A DNA stretch of 35,580 nucleotides from Tieghemiomyces parasiticus. Its lineage: Eukaryota > Kickxellomycota > Dimargaritomycetes > Dimargaritales > Dimargaritaceae. The notes beneath the pieces are model-generated. The model saw only the letters and a list, made by a program, of their open reading frames with translations. It was not told the origin of the DNA and searched no databases. The stretch covers positions 1 through 35,580 of the forward strand of contig JANBPT010000451.1 in NCBI GenBank assembly GCA_027575765.1, in the 5' to 3' direction. The first letter of the stretch is position 1; each line of letters starts with the position of its first letter. This document shows positions 10,858 to 20,528 of the stretch, piece after piece. The translations under genes and the position numbers were made by a program.

Positions 10858-11695
10858 CAGCCCACACAGTACATGATCTTGATTGGCGTTAGATATGAGG
10901 CATGCAGAGGTTGGCTTCTCTTTCCCACCCACTCCTCACGCTGACATTGACAAGGGGCTCACTGGGCGGGGCGTCCTGCCAGGGTCGGTAAGCGTGAGAT
11001 TGGAGCTGCCGCTTCACCCTACTAGTCGACAGGCGCATTTTAGGCCAAGTTTCCTAGATTTAGGAAACAAGCCATGATCGGTACGGGGTACAAACCAGAC
11101 GGTAATTTTACTGGCGAGAGGGAGAGGGCACCTAAGGCGGCTGACGTTGCCGATTTTAACTCGTTACGGCGGGAAGGTGCTCAGAAAGGTAGGGTTGGGT
11201 AGGAAGCATTTACCAGACCGAGGGGATAAAGGGGGTTTGAAGTGTCGTACACGGGCGGACCGCTACGGGCGGACAATCCGTCATCCGGTTTCACCCTATT
11301 CCTTACCACCAAAGGCGGGGAGGGAGAGGGTTTTGATCTAGATTAGAGGAGGATGGGTAGACCAGCCGGGCCAGAGAGGCGGTAACAGCCGTGCAGGCTC
11401 CTTCCGGGCTCCTCCTTCGCTTGTCGGCTCAATGACACCCTGCTCACGGGACTGGTACTCTCTAATGCCAGTCAAGTCGAGTCTTCCAGGCCGCCAGGTT
11501 GGTCGCTTACTCTGCCATGTCACTGGCTGGCCTCGAAGTTCACACTGGGCGGGCCGATGGAAAGGACACCTATTTTTAATTTTTTGACCACAAGGCTGTA
11601 GTCGTGCCAGCCTAGAACATACCACACGGCCTATCGACCAAGCCCCTTCATCGGCCACCCTACCACGCCCATCAAAGTCTAAGCCACGCCACTAT

Positions 11696-11715
11696 ACACA
11701 CACACACACACACAC
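11696..11715 (+). repeat. (AC)n microsatellite
   Basis: Ten AC dinucleotide units without interruption, then GCACG. A typical dinucleotide microsatellite in non-coding DNA. Confidence 0.9.
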
Positions 11716-12388
11716 GCACGAATAGCCTGCCGCCATGATTTAGCCTCGGGGCCGCTTTACCTTCTTCCTATGTTGTGCTCTACAGGCCGCCTCGACCATC
11801 ACTCCCGAGCCAGGATTGCCGGATGAGTTGAGAGGGACAGATGTATTCCCATCGACTAGGCGCCTTCCAGTATGCAATGGTGTATTACTTCGCCTATCCA
11901 CAAGTCAAGCCTTGCAGCTAACGGCCCCCCAGGGGAGCATCTGCTGCCCCAAGCAGAGAATATGGTGTATTAGCCATCTGCGTGTACCTGAAAAGGTAGT
12001 CAGGAACTCGGCACCATACGTTGCATGGTGGGGGATAAGAGTGCGGGGACCGTGGATCCGGTATCTCCGTATAGAAATGGCACTGGGGTCGATGATGCGA
12101 TCATAACAGGGGTGGAAAATACTTGCCACCAGACCAGAACTCGCCACACAATAGCCATGGAAAGGCCAGGGTGGCAACGTTGTGGTACTTTGGGGCCTAG
12201 GCTGACGTATCCCGATTTCTTCCCTCTCCCTGTGGGGTTTTTATGTCCCACACGCCGGTACACACGCTCGGACGGGTGCGGGGGAAGGGGGGGGCGACAG
12301 CGGCAGTGATGATGGGAAGATCTACAGGTGGGGCCGCCAGTGTATGGACGTGCCCAAGCTGGGCCGAGTCTCCCCTCCTCTCCGCACC

Positions 12389-12395
12389 TATTTAA
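12389..12395 (+). promoter_or_regulatory. TATA-like element, LDH promoter
   Basis: TATTTAA 249 nt upstream of the LDH ATG, followed by a C+T-rich leader from about 12420 to the ATG. The match to a TATA consensus is imperfect. Confidence 0.35.
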
Positions 12396-12643
12396 CCTGC
12401 ACGGTACCCCGGGCGTTTAAACCCAACTCACTTCATGTTTCAGAACACCCCGCCCTCGCCTCATATACCACCTTCACCCTGAACCCCCTCCCACCTTCTC
12501 CGCTGCTTCATTGACGCCTCTCTGCCTCAACCAGCCTGCCCTCCCAATCCCCCCATCTTCCCTTATCGCAGTCCCACGCTTCTATCTACGAAGCTTTCTT
12601 CACCATATCTCCTTCTCCCCTTCCGCCCTCCGCGTATATTCCA

Positions 12644-13573
12644 ATGTCCACTATGCCTGCCCCTACTCCCGCCAAAATCGCCATTATCGGCTCCGGGGCC
12701 GTCGGTTCGACCATCGCCTTTTCGTTGATTATGAACCGCCTGCCGGCCGAAATCATTCTAAGTGATATCGACACCAGACGTGCCGGCGGCGAAGCCCTGG
12801 ACCTTTCGGATGCGACCTTCGTATCGAGCTCCAGCGTGCGCGTGGCCAAGAACCAACAGGAAGTCGGCCAGTGTGATATTATCGTCATCACGGCCGGTGC
12901 CAAGCAGAAGCCCGGAGAGTCGCGTGCCAACCTGATTGACCGCAACTACCATATCATGCAGTCGGTAATTAAGGGAATGCAGCCCATCAACCCGAACGCC
13001 AAGATTATCATCGTGGCCAACCCCGTTGAAATCCTGTGCCATATTGCCCAGAAGCTCAGCGGGCTGCCGCGTAACCAGGTGTTTGGGTCGGGGACTTTCT
13101 TGGATTCGGCCCGCCTGCGTCTCAGCGTCGCCGAGATGTTGAACGTGCACGAGTCGTCCGTCCATTGCTATGTGGTGGGCGAGCATGGTGATAACCAGCT
13201 GGTGGCCTGGTCAGCCGGTCGCGTCGGCGGTGCTCCGCTCCTCAGCTTTGACCAGTTCAAGAACGCCGACCTGGCCCATATCGCCCACGAAGTGGCCCGT
13301 AAGGCCTACGAAATCATTGACCGCAAGGGTGCTACGTACTACGGGATCGGCGCCTGCGTCGCCTCCCTCGCCGAGTCTGTCCTCTACCACTCCCGTCGCG
13401 TGTTCCCCATCAGCTGCTACAACCCCGAGTCTGAATGCTACGTGAGCGTCCCCGCCGTGCTCGGTAATGATGGTGTCCAGCATGCCGTCCAGTTGCCCCT
13501 TGACGACAAGGAAAAGGCTGCGTTCGACGAGGCCGTCAAGAGCATCAAGTCCATCACCGAGAAGTACAACTAA
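12644..13573 (+). CDS. ldhA: NAD-dependent L-lactate dehydrogenase
   Basis: Intronless, 309 residues. It interconverts pyruvate and L-lactate with NADH in the cytosol, which allows fermentative NAD+ regeneration. The Rossmann motif is G16-S-G18-A-V-G21, with D41 at the end of strand 2 for the NAD ribose. The specificity position is Q88 in the mobile loop (A-G-A-K-Q-K-P-G-E-S-R), as in lactate rather than malate dehydrogenases, which have Arg there. R94, D154, R157 and H181 (in G-E-H-G-D) correspond to R109, D168, R171 and H195 of the standard LDH numbering, so the catalytic set is complete. The sequence style (G-M-Q-P-I, L-S-G-L-P-x-N-Q-V, K-G-A-T-Y-Y-G-I-G-A-C) resembles the ldhA enzymes of Rhizopus-type fungi. 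A second in-frame ATG lies three codons in. The 3' flank has an ATTAAA signal. Confidence 0.95.
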   Translation: MSTMPAPTPAKIAIIGSGAVGSTIAFSLIMNRLPAEIILSDIDTRRAGGEALDLSDATFVSSSSVRVAKNQQEVGQCDIIVITAGAKQKPGESRANLIDRNYHIMQSVIKGMQPINPNAKIIIVANPVEILCHIAQKLSGLPRNQVFGSGTFLDSARLRLSVAEMLNVHESSVHCYVVGEHGDNQLVAWSAGRVGGAPLLSFDQFKNADLAHIAHEVARKAYEIIDRKGATYYGIGACVASLAESVLYHSRRVFPISCYNPESECYVSVPAVLGNDGVQHAVQLPLDDKEKAAFDEAVKSIKSITEKYN

Positions 13574-13725
13574 CTACGGTCAATGCTTTTTTTTTGTTGT
13601 TGTACGTGTGTGCATAGGTTTTTCCACCCCTCCCTTTCCCCTCCTTTATGTCCTCTATGAGGAAACGATCCCTCACTCTCCTTCCCCCTATACTCGTTTC
13701 CATCTGGGCCCTATCTCTGTGAATT

Positions 13726-13731
13726 ATTAAA
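13726..13731 (+). terminator. Possible polyadenylation signal of LDH
   Basis: ATTAAA, the common AATAAA variant, 153 nt beyond the LDH stop codon in an AT-rich 3' flank. FRS2 has the same variant at a similar distance. Confidence 0.35.
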
Positions 13732-14181
13732 AGATCTCTAGTCAAAAGCGATATTATTGTGTTGACGAGGTTCCAGAATGTATCAGTTTTCCACTGTTGA
13801 TGTTTAGTACACTCACTCACTCTCTCTATCTCTCCACCTCCACTCCCCCCACTCCACCAACCGAACGGGCTGCACAGCCCAGGAAGGTCCATTTTAGTGA
13901 AGAGTCACCCTCCAACTCATAGTCAGGCTCGGCACCACTAAATTTCGACAGCCAACTCACCTGACATCTGTCACGACTACTCTTGTTGTATAACTCGCTC
14001 CATTGTTTTCAACTAAAAATACGCCTTGGACATGTAGGCCTCAGGGCCACTTTGAGACACCCACAGCCAGATCCAAGTATCGCCTGATTAGAGCCGACAG
14101 CTACCTTGGCCTGTACCCTTTACTACTCCCTTTCTAACGCAAGGCACGCATGAGGGGCTGCCCTGCTAATCAGATACACAG

Positions 14182-14193
14182 CCCCCCCCCCCC
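14182..14193 (+). repeat. Poly-C run (12 nt)
   Basis: Twelve consecutive C. Its flanks do not match those of the G run at 10846, so the two are not an inverted repeat pair. Confidence 0.8.
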
Positions 14194-14873
14194 TTCTGCC
14201 CATGCCGCTGAAACAACTTTGAAGAGAGGGGTTTCGGGAGCTCCGGCTACTATCGGTTGCCCCCAACCCAACGGGAGGGTTGTGGCGCTACGTCGCACAC
14301 GACGGCGGTGGTGTTCTGGCCGCGGATTTCCTGTCAACTGCCGCGTGAGTGCGCAACCTAGAAAACGTCATCGCCCTGGTGGCCCGCGAATAATCACGCT
14401 TTTTTTTCCCCTCTCTCGTGCCCGCCGCCCTTGGCAGGCACATCACACACACACAGTGAGGTTGCAAACCAAAGCTTCTACTAGCCCTCCTTCCCACCCG
14501 CTTATCATTGCATTTTAGCTCGGCGTCTTAGGGCTCTTTCCGCAGACGTACGTTACATTTCACCCTTAGGCCACCTTAACGACGCAATATCAACTGCTAT
14601 CTCCTTTACGCATTCACACCCGAGTCCTACCTCGTCATTCTTTTTCCTCACTATTCGGCCCGCGTCTTTTAGATAGCCTTTGTCTTTTACTTCTCTTACT
14701 CTCTCTTTCACGGCAGGCAAAACGACACAGGCGGTTCTACCCTCTGCTATGGTTATCTGACGCTTCCAAGTCGATTCTAAACTCGCCCGTTTTACAGTTT
14801 TTCGCAGTTAGGGAACCACCTCCCCTCTTCCTTTGTAACCCTCCTACTGCCTCCGAATCTCCTGCCTTCAGCC

Positions 14874-16810
14874 ATGAGCATGACTCGCCAGCGGAGCCGG
14901 CAGAAGAGCCGGCATAACACCCCCGATGACATTGCGACGCAGGGCAGTGGTAACTCGTCGCCCACATTTTCCAGGGTAAGTATATCCACCCCCAATGCAC
15001 ACCACGCCATTATGAACTTTGCGTGCTCGAGGCCATATTAGAGAGGTGCAGTGACACTCCCGTTAGCCAAACGCCCAGCCAGAGAGGGTTCTCGGACTAA
15101 GTAGCCGTGCCGATGGGGCAGCGTTGGCAGCTAATGGGCGTACATCGGCTGCTCATTCGAAGTGTGTTCAGTCCGTGACCCTGGATACTCTGCTTTACAT
15201 TTGCAGTCCACGTGTGCCTCCCCATGGTTAGAGAAGTGGAGCCCAGGAAAACGCCAGTACAGGCCACTCGAGGCCGCGGAAGAGGCTTGCCCTCCCACCC
15301 TTCTCCTTACATATCCGGACTCGGTGCCGGCCCACCGTAATCCTCTACTTGGCCTGCTGTCCTGCGACCTTACCTCCACCCTCAATCGTTGCGTCAGCAG
15401 CCCATAGGTGATCTGCACTCTCAGAAAACCGTGGTCCACCTGATCATTAAGTGATAATGTACTGACCGAACCCCCCTCCCTTGCCTACCCTCCCCCCTAT
15501 TGACCGTCCCCTTGTATCCCACCCGCTCCCTCCAGGGCACCGGTAGTCCCACCAATTCGCGCAGCCCCAGCCTGGCCAAGAGGGCCGGGGACCACGGGAA
15601 GGCTCCCAAGTGGCAGAATTGGTGGGTACGCACGCTGTGGACCTTCGTGATGATTGGTAGTTTCTTCGCTATCATTGCGTCGGGCCCCGTATCGGTGATC
15701 CTCATGGTGGTGGGCATCCAGACCTGGGTGTTTTCCGAAGTGATTGCGCTCTCCAGCGTGCCGAATCGCGAGCGCAAGCTGCCCTGGGCGCGGGCGCTCA
15801 ACTGGTACTTTTTGCTAGCCACCAACTACTATCTGTACGGCGAGTCCATCCTCCACTACTTCAAGCAGTTTGTGCTGATGGACGGCGTACTCCAGCCTCT
15901 GGCCACACACCACCGGTTTATCTCCTTCAGTTTGTACCTGTTTGGCTTTGTCTGGTTCGTGGCCGGCCTCCGCAAGGGCTTCTACCGATTCCAGTTTACC
16001 CAGTTTGCCTGGACCCACATGACCCTGCTGCTGGTCGTGTTCACCAGCCACTGCATCATCAACAACATCTTTGAGGGACTGTTTTGGTTCTTTTTGCCCA
16101 TCTCTCTCGTCATCACCAACGACATTTTCGCCTATGTGTTTGGCTTCTTTTTCGGCCGCACCCCGCTCATCCAGCTTAGCCCCAAGAAGACCGTCGAAGG
16201 GTTCCTGGGCGGCTGGGTATCCACTATGGTTTTCGGATTCTTCGCCGCCTCGCTCCTCCGCCGCTTCGCGTACATGTACTGCCCCGTGCGTGACCTCGGG
16301 ATGAACGCCATCACGGGGGTCGACTGCGAGCCCGATGCCATCTTTCTGCGCCAGCCGCACCATTTCCCCGCCGGCGTGGCCTGGGTCCTCACCCGACTGG
16401 CCCACGCCTTGTTTAACACCACCACGCCGATCACCTCCGTCGATATTGCCCCCGTCCAGTGGCATGTGGTGGTCCTAGCGTGTTTCGCGTCCCTCATTGC
16501 GCCCTTCGGTGGGTTCTTTGCCAGTGGCCTTAAACGCGCCTTCAAGATTAAGGATTTTGGCCATTCCATCCCGGGCCACGGTGGGATTACCGACCGCATG
16601 GACTGTCAATTCATGATGGGCGTGTTTTCGTACCTCTATTGTCAGACCTTTGTTCACGCCCGCGTCGTCGGAGTCGGTACCTTGCTTGAGGCTGCTATCA
16701 CGAGCCTCACTGTCGATCAGCAGATTGAGTTGTATCGTAATTTGGGACAGTACCTTATCGGCCAGAATGCGCTACCGGTTGAGATGGTACCGCCCATGGT
16801 CACCTTGTAG
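14874..16810 (+). CDS. CDS1: Phosphatidate cytidylyltransferase (CDP-DAG synthase)
   Basis: Two exons, 14874-14975 and 15536-16810, give 458 residues, close to yeast Cds1 (457). The enzyme makes CDP-diacylglycerol from phosphatidate and CTP in the ER membrane, the precursor of PI, PS and cardiolipin. Exon 1 encodes a basic, Ser/Arg-rich cytosolic tail and ends at GTAAGT; the frame joins in phase 0. Exon 2 has no ATG near its open start, so the upstream exon is needed. Several hydrophobic segments follow, then the family signature at residues 364-390, S-G-L-K-R-A-F-K-I-K-D through G-H-G-G-I-T-D-R-M-D, with the lysines and aspartates for CTP-Mg binding intact. The 560-nt intron is the longest in the window and has a TACTGAC branch-like site at 15460-15466. 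ATG context is GCCATGA. A second ATG two codons on is an alternative start. Confidence 0.95.
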
Positions 16811-17198
16811 AATTTCTATGACGCTGGGGTTTGAGTCGGACTCGACCTTTCTTTTTTTTTCTCTTTCTCCCCTATTATTCTGCCAGTGCAACATGGGGCC
16901 ACACTGGTGTACTCTGATTACATATACCCACCTCCGAGGTTGTTAATTTTCTATTGCTCATGTCCATCACCACCACCGGCACCTACCTTTGTTTGCTTTG
17001 CAGAACTTCAACCCCGGTTGCCTGTTTCTATAGCCCGCCTTTTTTTGGTACATATTGGGCAACGATTAATGATGCAGCTACGACTTAATGTACACAAGTT
17101 GGTACTCATTAACAAGTAATTTAAAGGATGGAGCGATACATATAAAATGGAGGTGAAACTAGTGTAAATGGTATCGGAGGCATCAGAGCCTAATCCGA

Positions 17199-17204
17199 AA
17201 TAAA
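17199..17204 (+). terminator. Possible polyadenylation signal of CDS1
   Basis: AATAAA 389 nt beyond the CDS1 stop in strongly AT-rich DNA. The distance is long, so an earlier non-canonical site is also possible. Confidence 0.3.
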
Positions 17205-17994
17205 GTATATATAAGTATATAAATATATCATGTAGTATAAGGACTTGCAAGTTGTAGCGTAAAACTTGATCCAGGAGCAAGTCCTTTCTCATAGCACTGT
17301 GCGTCCGTTGTTAACTTTCCGTCACTCCCAAGGTTCTAGGCAATGGTGCTTCCGTTTGACTGGGTACTGGGCGTTTCCTTCTATTATTCTATGGACCGTA
17401 GCTTCATTAAAGAACACAGCTTAATTTTTCCCATCCCCCGCACACCATTTGGTGGACTTGACACTGAAGGGCTCCGGGAGAGGGTAGACGTGCAGATATA
17501 TGAGCCCTGGGCTAACCAGTAGATGGCTCATCTGGATCTGCTGCAACTTCACGTTCCGCCATATGTACCCCCGTTGCATAGGAACCTGGGGCAGTGTAGC
17601 CCCACTACCCGGTACGTTACCTCCTAGGGATCCACACTGACCACCAGCAACATAGGCAGACACGCTATATAGTCAGCCACTCGAGTGACTTTATTATAGC
17701 TAGTGACTACGCGTGGGATGCCATCCACAGTTGGTGATAATGCAGCTAGGGTCTGCTACCAATAAGCTACTCGCCAGTCCCCAATCACTTGGAAGGGGGT
17801 GGTACCGCGAAGGCGGCACAGAGTCAACTTTGGTACGCTAGGCTTGTCAAACAGCTGGGTGTTGCCAACATATTCAAGTCAGTGACTTTAAAGTCTGCTT
17901 AATTGCATGGTCTCACCAAGTTTGTCGAGATGAATTCAAGAAAGTAGACGCTGGATTAGGGAAAACATTTTTTTGTAGTATGAAGTTTGAACTT

Positions 17995-18000
17995 TTTATT
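17995..18000 (-). terminator. Possible polyadenylation signal of small secreted-peptide gene
   Basis: AATAAA read on the minus strand, about 240 nt past the stop codon at 18242. Confidence 0.3.
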
Positions 18001-18241
18001 GATGACTTGAATCGACACCAAGTTGTGAAACCTCCAGTTCTTTTCTTCAAAACAAAACCAAAAGGTTACTCCCGAGTGGAACCAGAGTGGCTCTGATGTG
18101 TTGGATAGGTCCCTAGTATTACCTAGGCCTTTTGGTCAGAATTGGGAGGGGGGCGGTATTTCCGCCTGCTGATCCTACGGTTTCCGTTTTCTTCTGGACG
18201 GAGGTCTTCAATTTTCCAGGATTCGGGTTGCCAGCTTTTAG

Positions 18242-18415
18242 CTAAGCTTTCCCAACACTGGCTTTAATCACGGCCCCCTTTCCTAGCGGAGCTGATTTTC
18301 CCAAACGCGCTCGGGCCATAACAGAATTAGAGCCTGCTACAGTGGGCACGGCGAGCGTAGCTAGCGGACCGGTGGCGAGAGCCAGGGCGAGGATGAACGA
18401 CAGGCTGAGACGCAT
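18242..18415 (-). CDS. Putative small secreted peptide (57 aa)
   Basis: A short minus-strand gene that I cannot assign to a family. The ATG at 18415 sits in a textbook context (GCCACCATGC). A TATATAA box lies 138 nt upstream with a C+T-rich leader between, and a minus-strand AATAAA follows the stop. The first 22 or so residues form a typical signal peptide: M-R, then a hydrophobic core of Leu, Ala, Ile and Phe, ending near L-A-V-P. The mature part of about 35 residues is small and strongly basic, with repeated Gly-Lys pairs (L-G-K-S, L-G-K-G, V-G-K-A), no cysteines and almost no acidic residues. This could be a secreted cationic peptide, a peptide precursor, or a first exon whose continuation was missed. 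The upstream frame stays open, but its ATGs are poorer starts. Confidence 0.45.
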   Translation of the reverse strand: MRLSLSFILALALATGPLATLAVPTVAGSNSVMARARLGKSAPLGKGAVIKASVGKA

Positions 18416-18552
18416 GGTGGCGAGGAAGGGCAGTAGATTGCAGAAGCTAAGGGTGACAAGCAGGATGGGTCCTTGATGAGGTGTGTGAATAGTGAAGCTG
18501 CAGGGGAGATGGGTGGTGATGATAGTCAAGCAAGAGGCGGGGGCAGTCAGCC

Positions 18553-18559
18553 TTATATA
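18553..18559 (-). promoter_or_regulatory. TATA box, small secreted-peptide gene
   Basis: TATATAAGG on the minus strand, 138 nt upstream of the ATG at 18415. Its position and orientation support the small ORF being expressed. Confidence 0.5.
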
Positions 18560-19214
18560 TTCGTCGTCCGGCCAGATTCTCAGGCGACAGCGTGGCAGCT
18601 AGTAAAGTACCAGACCGCGAGGGAAAATGCCGAGTAGAGCTGCCCCCGTCGAGCCGGTCAAGGCCATAGCTTGGGACGAGAAGCTACGAGCAATACCCTA
18701 ACGCTTGACCCTACAGCGCCGTCGTAGGATACCACTAAAGTGATGGGCCCGAGGTCTTTGTTGTAATCGTCCAGAGCGACTGTCATGATTGTTTAGGCCC
18801 AGATACTCACTTCAACGGAGACCGGGCATTAGTGTACATCATCCGACAAAGGATTGACTCCCCCTCCCTCTCTTTACATGAACGCACTCGGTATTGAACG
18901 GTGGCTCGCAGCGTACTGTTCGGTTGGGGACAGAATGGGTACGCCAGGAGGCGGGAAAAAGACTGGTCGAGGTGCGAAAGCCATTGTTGGTTTAATAGGG
19001 CGTGAAAAAGTAGAGGGTAGTTTCCATCCGAAAGGCTCTGTCTCTTTCTCCTCCTTCCCCCCCACTTCCGCACCAACAGTATATCCGTCACAAGGACGGA
19101 CCGTTAAGTACACGGCCACGTAAACGTCCCCTTGCTGCGTCGCTCAGAGTATTTACGACGCATAGCTTTATTCGTCCTTGTGCTTGCGGGAAGAGGACGT
19201 CTACGAGCTGTGGC

Positions 19215-19222
19215 TATAAAAG
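19215..19222 (+). promoter_or_regulatory. TATA-like element without an assigned gene
   Basis: TATAAAAG on the plus strand. The first ATG downstream (19270) opens only 40 codons with no domain. It might instead belong to the ORF at 19732, some 510 nt away. Confidence 0.25.
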
Positions 19223-19731
19223 ACGGCTTGTCATTGCACTACATATAAGCATACCCCGAACAGTGCCCTATGGTACACCTGCCGACAGGTGAAGGGGCGG
19301 AAGGGAACTGGAGGAGAGCAGAGGAGGCCAGGGCACAGTTCCACGAGGCCAAGCGTGGTGATCACCAAGACCGTAGCAGCTCTTGGCTCTAAAGACTGAG
19401 AATCACCACCTGCACGTCCACTCCTGTCTCCGTTCAACTCTATCCCCCGCTACCATCCGCTATAGGTGTCACCCACCTTTCACTGACATGCTACCCTACT
19501 GCCCCCCCCGGTTACCCATAATCACCAAACCAATCGACATGTAATATAATCTACAGGCACTTTATTGAAAGAATATCCAACAGCCATGGCAATCATCGAA
19601 AAAAAATAGTCTTGTCGTATTTTTCATTCCTAGTCCCCCTTCTCTAGGGGACACCGCTAGAGCAGATCGTCAAGCTGACAGATTATATCGGCCGCGCACC
19701 ACGGGCCGTCTCCTCGCCCCTCCCTCCCCTC

Positions 19732-20283
19732 ATGCATATGAAGGTGAGGGCTGTCATGAATGATCCGACTTTCATACTTCACCGCATCCTCTGTGACCAG
19801 TTGGGCGGTCATTATGATCTAAAGCGGTCTATACGAGTTTTAAAGAAGAGGGGGGATGGGAAGGGAGGGGGGAGGAGCAGCGAGGACCCTCTCCCCCTCC
19901 ACCGCCGATGCGCAGCAGGGTTTCCCGAGCCTGAGATGGCATCCCTATTTTCCTCCATAATAATTATAATTATCGACAGCAACGAAGCTTGCATATGGAA
20001 CAGGACAAGACCCGAGGTTTGGACCCCACATGTACCACTCAATTGTGTAAAAGTTCGCCAATCGGACACGTACTCGGATTCTGGCCCCTTCGGACCGCGA
20101 CTCGATTATAATCTAACTACCTGTCGACTAATCCTCATCTCGGTTAATAATGCCAGAGGAGTAACCTCGAGAGCATCTGTTGCTCGGACCTTCCCCTCCT
20201 CCCTAGTTTCAGCCTTCTTCACGCTGTATCCACCACTTGCAGGTATCCCTCTTCTCACATCCCTTTCCTCTCCACAGCCATAG
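19732..20283 (+). CDS. Doubtful hypothetical ORF (183 codons)
   Basis: An uninterrupted 183-codon frame whose ATG follows a C+T-rich stretch like those before the real genes here, with AATAAA 81 nt past the stop. Against it, the composition is not protein-like, it includes a run of isoleucines from an ATAATAATTATAATTA-type stretch, no domain is recognised, and the opposite strand is also open over much of it. It may be a chance frame. If real, it would converge on PMC1. Confidence 0.18.
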   Translation: MHMKVRAVMNDPTFILHRILCDQLGGHYDLKRSIRVLKKRGDGKGGGRSSEDPLPLHRRCAAGFPEPEMASLFSSIIIIIIDSNEACIWNRTRPEVWTPHVPLNCVKVRQSDTYSDSGPFGPRLDYNLTTCRLILISVNNARGVTSRASVARTFPSSLVSAFFTLYPPLAGIPLLTSLSSPQP

Positions 20284-20363
20284 CCAACGCACAACCAAGC
20301 CTTAGAACCAATCTAGAGGGGGAAGAGGGGCGGTACACCAATGGCATAAAATTAAGAGAAAAA

Positions 20364-20369
20364 AATAAA
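20364..20369 (+). terminator. Plus-strand AATAAA, possible polyadenylation signal
   Basis: AATAAA, with a second copy at 20415-20420, in an A-rich stretch between the doubtful ORF at 19732 and the PMC1 stop. Only meaningful if that ORF is transcribed. Confidence 0.2.
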
Positions 20370-20528
20370 CCGATATCGGACTGCCTCTGGACTTATAATT
20401 CACTTCATTGAAAAAATAAAATTAGGGATACCTATATACCCTGTGGGGAAACGCTAGGGTGAGTGGAGAAATTGACGACTCTCTCACCCCGCACAACTAA
20501 AAAAAACGAAAAACAAAAGGCGGCGTGC

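Larger units (their letters stand above)
10579..12388. other. Intergenic DNA, STE23 3' flank and LDH upstream
   Basis: No gene recognised in 1.8 kb. It carries a 12-nt G run, a CA microsatellite and scattered frames of at most 106 codons with no domain. No canonical AATAAA follows STE23, so its 3' end is not located. Confidence 0.5.
13574..14873. other. Intergenic DNA, LDH 3' flank and CDS1 upstream
   Basis: No gene recognised. It contains the LDH 3' flank, a 12-nt C run and, from about 14550, a pyrimidine-rich stretch leading to the CDS1 ATG. Open frames up to 122 codons show no domain. No TATA box was found for CDS1. Confidence 0.5.
16811..18241. other. Intergenic DNA, AT-rich, convergent gene ends
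   Basis: No gene recognised. The stretch near 17100-17240 is very AT-rich and carries a plus-strand AATAAA at 17199 that may end CDS1 transcripts. Further on, a minus-strand AATAAA at 17995-18000 may serve the small gene at 18242. Between them frames are short and featureless. Confidence 0.5.
18560..20528. other. Intergenic DNA with one doubtful ORF
   Basis: Two kilobases between the small secreted-peptide gene and the end of PMC1. Apart from the doubtful 183-codon ORF at 19732 and a TATA-like site at 19215, nothing is recognised. A minus-strand AATAAA near 19561 could be a distant PMC1 3' signal; none lies closer. Confidence 0.4.

Noticed and set aside
11338..12309. Several 85-106-codon frames between STE23 and LDH
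   Set aside because: Mutually overlapping on both strands, no domain, no ATG context or leader like the real genes.
10846..14193. G12 and C12 runs flanking LDH as an inverted repeat
   Set aside because: The sequences next to the two homopolymers do not match in either orientation, so they are independent runs.
15815..16465. 216-codon open frame antisense to CDS1
   Set aside because: Same codon-bias artefact; Gly/Glu/Val-rich with no recognisable fold, opposite a conserved membrane enzyme.
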